A DNA stretch of 64,000 nt from Dolomedes plantarius (Eukaryota > Arthropoda > Arachnida > Araneae > Dolomedidae), in NCBI GenBank assembly GCA_907164885.2, contig OU015501.1, positions 59,182,119-59,246,118 on the forward strand, given 5' to 3'. The notes under the pieces are model-generated. The model had not been told where the DNA came from. It saw only the letters and a program-made list of their open reading frames with translations, and did not search any database. Shown here piece by piece: positions 59,660-64,000 of this stretch; the first letter of the stretch is position 1, and each line of letters starts with the position of its first letter. The position numbers and the translations under genes are program-made.

Positions 59660-60636
59660 CTTGTAGACCGTGCAGAGAAGGCAAATTGTTGAAGCGGGTC
59701 TAATTCAAGTATCTGTTACAACATCTCCCATGATTTTGGGTGTTTACCAAGCTATGATATTGGAAGTCATGATGGCATACAGAGTGCAAGGAAAAACATC
59801 CTCTGTGAAACAGAACAGTGGACGAAAGGGAAAGCTAAGTGAAAGAGACTGACTGGTGTTGAAGCGGATTGTGACATCAAAAAAGAAGACAACTGCAGCC
59901 AAAGTGACTGAAGAGCTCCATCTGAATCTGTAGGCTCCAGTATCAGACATTACAGGTAAGAGAAAACTTCACAAACAAAACATTTACAGCAGAGTAGTAA
60001 TTCCCAAGCCACTTGTAACAGATGTTAATACAAAACGTCCTCTACAGTGGTACCACGAGCACAAATCCTGGTCGAGTGATACGACGAAATATGACATTTG
60101 GTTAGACGAATCATTGTTCACTTTGTTCCCCGCAACAGGACGTGCGTATGTCTGAAGAACACCTACTCAAGCGTATGACCATGCTTATCTCATACCGGAT
60201 GTCAAACATAGAGGGAAATTTCTCAGGGTTTCGGCGGCCATCTCATGGTTTTCAAAAGGGATCTATTGTAATCCTGAAAGGGAGATCGACTGGAAAGGAC
60301 TATGTCGAACTTTTAGCCGACCAGATCCATCCTATGGTGCAAAATTTTTTTCCTGCAGGAGATGGCGTTCTCCATAATGATAATGCTCCGATCCATAGAG
60401 CTAGCTGCGTCAGGTCGTGGTTTGAGGAACATAAAGACCAAGGCAAACATCTTATCTGGCCCGCACAGTCCCTAAACCTCAATATCACCGAACTGCTGTG
60501 GTCTGCTTTAGATAATAGAGTCAGGAATCGATATACACCAACAGCATCTCTACAGGAACATTGACAATTTATCCATAAAGAATGGTATAATATTCCCTTA
60601 ACCACTATTCATGACTTGCATAGTTCAATTCCTTAG
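59660..60636 (+). pseudogene. Tc1-like transposase pseudogene (DD36E)
   Basis: RRQIVEAG and GRKGKLSERD mark the helix-turn-helix and linker. IWLDESLFTLFPATGRAYV (about 60,100) has the first Asp. HPMVQNFFPAGDGVLHNDNA (second Asp) and SLNLNITELLW (Glu) follow. I count 36 residues between the second Asp and the Glu. SPDLNPIE is degraded to SLNLNITE. In-frame stops occur at about 59,850, 59,932, 60,153 and 60,564, and there are frameshifts. Confidence 0.85.
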
Positions 60637-60675
60637 TGAATTCAGGTGGTATTAAATGTCATAGATGGTCCTATG

Positions 60676-60815
60676 CAGTGGTACACCCAGGATTTAATCT
60701 TGGCGGGGGCCGAGTTGAACGTATAAAAATATTTATAATGCAATATTCATAATGCAATTTCTATTTCTTAGGGGGAGGCCAGGGCCCCTTGGCCGACCCG
60801 CTGGGTGCACCACTG
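60676..60815. mobile_element. 140-bp hAT MITE nested in the Tc1-like element
   Basis: CAGTGGTACACCCAG pairs with the inverse of CTGGGTGCACCACTG. The flanking octamers GTCCTATG and GTCCTATA differ at one base. It is a third level of nesting inside the 55,877-63,338 element. Confidence 0.88.
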
Positions 60816-60881
60816 GTCCTATACCATATTAATAAAGGATTCTATGTTATTCCTAAATGTTTCCATTATTTTGATAACCAC

Positions 60882-60884
<3 letters not shown>

Positions 60885-60937
<53 letters not shown>
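60885..60937. repeat. (TA)n microsatellite
   Basis: A pure TA repeat starting at the right border of the Tc1-like element. Confidence 0.95.
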
Positions 60938-60940
<3 letters not shown>

Positions 60941-61427
60941 AAAACATAACTGAACTGTCAAAATATAGTTGAGAAGTACGGGGAAAGGGGGTTTAAAATA
61001 ATAAGAATCTAACAATCCATTTACAAAGCGCGTGTATTTTGCTGTGGGGAAAATCATCTTTTAAAAGCGACTTTGAGCGGAAAGCGGATAATTCTAGGCG
61101 AGAGGATTTATTTTTAGAAGTGTACAGGTTTTGGGCGAGAAGTTAAGAATGTACGATCAGCTCTAATGAGGGTCCAGATGCCCAAGGAGGAGGTCTGCAC
61201 ATGCGCCGTGCAGCAGGAGCTCGGAGAAAATTAAGTTTTTGGCGGCAGATTGAATTGGAATCACATTGAGAGCGGATGCTCGCGGCAGTCGTGGCCGAGT
61301 ACATTATAAAATGGCGAAGCGCGGAAATCAACCTGGAGAGTGGTCAACTTACGGAGTTCAATAAAGACGGAGTTAATACGAATATGGACTATTTCTTTTA
61401 AAGGCCTATCACTCGCCCAATTTAACA
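60938..61427 (+). mobile_element. LTR-like segment (solo LTR candidate)
   Basis: It starts TGTCAAAACATAACTG. It has a TATA-like box (CATTATAAAATGG near 61,300), AATAAA near 61,361 and an end near TTTAACA. That is the order expected for U3-R-U5. No target duplication, partner LTR or pol sequence was seen, so the borders are tentative. Confidence 0.4.
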
Positions 61428-61491
61428 ATGGACGTAGCTGGATAAAATTGATGTTAACACGAAGCAAAACAAGCTCTGTGTCATATATATA

Positions 61492-62641
61492 CTGCTCAAA
61501 ACAATTAGGGGAGCACATGGTTTTAACGAAATTACGCAAATACTTACACCGATAAGTAGCATAAAATAAATCATCCATAATTTAAAGCCTAGCAGGAAAC
61601 AGAAGAAGAAAACTTCATATGCAAATCAAAGTTCATGACGTCAAAAACCAGAAAAAGAACATAAGGGTGGAAATCGTGATGTTTCAGAAACGTCTGTTTC
61701 ACTGCCTTAACTGTGAAATTCGATTGCTCAGTTATTCTTTTTGAGAAAAGGCGACTTGAAAATGTCTCAACAACGTGATTTACCGGAATCCATGGCATGG
61801 CGTATTATAGGCAGACTTGAATCCGGGCAAACACAACGTAGTGTCGCGGACGCTGTTGGAGTCGCCAGAAGTGTCGTTGCAGGGCTTTGGAATCGATTCC
61901 AAGAAACAGGAACGTTAGACGTCGACCAGGGCAAGGTCGGCCACGCGCCACTGCAGGAACTGATGACCGGTATATATTGTTAACAGCTCGTCGAAACAGA
62001 ACAGACATTGCTACTCAGCTGCAAAGACAGTTGCTCTTGGCAACAGGACGAAGGGTGTCCAGCCAAACAGTACGTAATAGGCTTCATCAGGGAGGTCTCT
62101 ATCCACGTAGACCAATGGTCTGCATTCCGTTGACCTCACTCCACCGTGCGGTCCGAAGAAGATGGGCTGCTGAACATCGAGATTGGGAGCAACTAATTGG
62201 AGCCAAGTGCTGTTTACAGAAGAGTCCCGATTCAGTCTGGAGTTTGACACCCGACGTGTTTTAGTATGGAGGGAAAGGGGCACTCGAAATAACCCCACAT
62301 TCGTTCGTGAAAGGTCACATTACAGACCAGCTGGTTTTATGGTATGCGGTGGAATCAGCATACGTGGACGTACGGACTTGCATATCATTCGGAATGGTAC
62401 TTTGACGGCCCGAAGGTATGCAGACGAGATGCTGAGACCTCATGCCATACCTTACGCTGCAGCCATTGGAGATTCCTTTGTTTTCCAGCATGATAATGCC
62501 AGACCACATACAGCTCGTCTTGTGGAGAACATGCTTGAAGCTGAAACAATACAGCGTATAGAATGGCCAGCGTGCTCTCCTGACCTGAATCCAATCGAGC
62601 ATGTTTGGGACATGCTCGGACGGCGCATTGCTGCGAGACCA
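61492..62641 (+). mobile_element. Tc1-like element, 3'-truncated, nested
   Basis: The left end CTGCTCAAAACAATTAGGGG follows TA at 61,490-61,491. The transposase reading stops abruptly at about 62,641, where an unrelated T/A-rich sequence follows. No right TIR was found. Confidence 0.8.
61762..62641 (+). pseudogene. Tc1-like DD34E transposase pseudogene, truncated
   Basis: It starts MSQQRDLPESMAWRIIGRLE. A frameshift near 61,920 leads to RPGQGRPRATAGTDDRYILL and RRVSSQTVRNRLHQGGLYPR. A second near 62,195 leads to LFTEESRFSLEFDTRRVLVW, FQHDNARPHTARL (second Asp) and SPDLNPIEHVW (Glu, 34 residues apart). The first catalytic residue reads Glu (FTEESRF) instead of the usual Asp. The last 30 or so codons are missing. 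Confidence 0.88.
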
Positions 62642-63049
62642 ATGTCTTATTTTGAAAAAAGTTATTTTATTTTTGCTCCAAAAAAAAAAAAACTTCTACT
62701 GCATTCACCTCAACACGAAAAGTTTTTGATGTATTCCCCTTCTATTTTTTTTCATACTGATACTGTAAATGTATATTGCCTTGTGAAAAGTAATTTTTTT
62801 TTAAGGTGAATTAACAGTGAAGTTAATATAGATCAAAGTGAAGTATTTCTTTGGTTTTCCTTGAAATTACGGGAATATTATAAGTAAGTATTGGCGCCAA
62901 AATGGCTCCTTTTCTTCTTAATGGGAATTTTGTCTTTAACTATTATTGCTTTAATTAATCAAACGGACAAGCCTTTTACAGTTCACCTTGACCAGGGGAA
63001 AAATTCATACAATGAAAACCAGAGCCGTACAATTGATCTTGTATCGAAC

Positions 63050-63180
63050 AGTAAGTAAGGGAACTCATGGCTCAGGCGGTTAGAACGTTGGTTTCGGAGC
63101 TGTGCCGTGCGGAACGTCGCTGGTTTGATTGCTCGAAACCCGGCCTTGACGTAAGACTTCGCTCCCTTATTCTGTCTATA
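63050..63180 (+). repeat. tRNA-derived SINE-like segment
   Basis: TGGCTCAGGCGGTTAGAACG resembles a pol III A box. GGTTTGATTGCTCG about 50 bp downstream resembles a B box. It is not a canonical tRNA. It lies inside the right part of the large hAT element. Confidence 0.4.
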
Positions 63181-63346
63181 TTTTTGTCTGCATGGGTCAA
63201 TAGCCTAGGGAGACGGTCTGATTAAGGCAAAAAAAAGGCTAGCTGTCATTAGAAAAAGTTAAAAATTACCTTTTTGTCGGGGGGGGGGACTCAAAAATAA
63301 ATCCGCCCTGCGCCCCAAAGTGTCTAGGTACTCCACTGTTTCAGAT

Positions 63347-64000
63347 AATGAACTATGTTCCTTTTATGGTTTTATATCCTATTCAGAGACTCATGCAGCG
63401 ACTGACCTTGCATTCAAGCATTGCTATATAAGACCAAATTAAATGCCTATATCTGAAAAGTTTCTTTTTTTTATTCTAAAAAAAGATAATTTATTTAAAA
63501 ACTGTTGCATATTGGCTTTCCACATCTCGGACCCCAGTTCAAACCTCGTTCTTGGCTTCGTTATTTATACTGGAGACCAGGTAAAGAACAACTTACTATC
63601 CCAACTTAGGAAGAGATTGCAACCTGAAATGACACTAAAACCGAATTTTTGAACGCAAAAACACGCTTTCAGATAACTCCAAGAGCAGCTAGTGTCACGC
63701 TGGCTCAGTATATAGTAGGGTGGGTCGAGAAAAATAAATATATATATTTTTTCGGAACGATTTAGTGCGGAAAAGTTGCCTATTGTAATGAGAAGAAATA
63801 CGGCATAAAAAAATTAAAATCGGTTAACATCTTCCGTTCGTGCATCGCACTTAAATTTTATGAAAAAATTGCAAAAATCCAGATATTTTTGTATTTTTTT
63901 CTGTTTATATCCTCATATTGCAAATTGAAAATTGCGAAAAATTGTCAAATTTCTGTCTTTTCAAAGACGTTGCGAGAAAAGAAAAAATTAGATTTATGAT
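63347..64000. other. AT-rich end of window, nothing recognised
   Basis: A plus-strand frame at 63,443-63,652 has no known motif. TAGTAGGGTGGGTCGAG at 63,714 may mark the edge of another repeat that continues outside the window. Confidence 0.4.

Larger units (their letters stand above)
59464..60884 (+). mobile_element. Tc1-like element (DD36E spacing), nested
   Basis: Left CACAGTTGGTTATCCAAATA pairs with right, read inward as CAGGTGGTTATCAAAATAAT. TA lies on both sides within TA-rich flanks. The transposase pseudogene is on the plus strand. A 140-bp hAT MITE is inserted near the 3' end. Confidence 0.9.
55877..63338 (+). mobile_element. hAT element (ZMYM1-like) expanded by nested insertions
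   Basis: The left end CAGTGGCGAACCTAG and the right end, read inward as CAGTGGAGTACCTAG, are hAT TIRs. The 8-bp octamer TTTCAGAT flanks both sides exactly (55,869-55,876 and 63,339-63,346). The left part carries the transposase pseudogene. The remainder is filled by LTR-like, hAT, Tc1-like and SINE-like insertions. The apparent size is 7.46 kb. Confidence 0.82.

Noticed and set aside
1..64000. CRISPR arrays, prokaryotic operons, ribosome binding sites
   Set aside because: The window is eukaryotic, with spliced genes and pol II and transposon features. No regularly spaced direct repeats were seen.

Overview
This is a eukaryotic, intron-rich, AT-rich window. One conserved gene, TRAPPC9 (NIBP, the Trs120 orthologue), lies on the minus strand from about 55.4 kb (first non-coding exon) down to the stop codon at 19,286. 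I could place 24 coding exons whose phases all join. They give a 3,897-nt reading frame (1,298 residues plus stop) that follows vertebrate TRAPPC9 from the MSVPDY start to a short acidic tail. The protein type, the intron sizes and the mix of Tc1/mariner, hAT, piggyBac and Helitron relics fit an arthropod, most likely an arachnid (orb-weaver-like spider). That taxonomic call is inference.

Layout. 1-3.9 kb: broken Tc1-like and hAT fragments and a pogo-like MITE. 3.9-9.4 kb: a Tc1-like element with 32 residues between its second Asp and the Glu, directly abutted by a DD41D element with very long inverted repeats, then a hAT element (7,427-9,363) split by a DD36E Tc1-like element. 9.4-12.0 kb: a hollow long-TIR element whose left arm was hit at a TTAA by a piggyBac element. 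12.0-19.3 kb: about 7 kb of AT-rich sequence with no recognisable transposon, immediately downstream of the TRAPPC9 stop and possibly its long 3'UTR. 19.3-55.4 kb: TRAPPC9. Its introns carry a mariner relic, a Tc1 relic with long TIRs, two copies of one piggyBac MITE family, two other piggyBac derivatives, two Helitron-like units, hAT elements with readable 8-bp target duplications, pogo-like MITEs, palindromes and TA microsatellites. 55.9-63.3 kb: one hAT element of the ZMYM1-like/DUF4371 type. It is flanked by a perfect 8-bp duplication (TTTCAGAT) and stuffed with later insertions: LTR-like segments, a second hAT, a Tc1-like element that itself holds a small hAT MITE, another Tc1-like pseudogene and a tRNA-derived SINE-like segment.

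No transposase in the window is intact. All show stops, frameshifts or internal deletions, so the window is a fossil record of layered insertion around one housekeeping gene. TRAPPC9 is a subunit of the TRAPPII vesicle-tethering and Rab-GEF complex. Its most notable feature here is intron 20, which has an exact U12-type AT-AC donor (ATATCCTTT), a matching branch site and an AC acceptor. Using that intron restores a gap-free alignment with vertebrate TRAPPC9.
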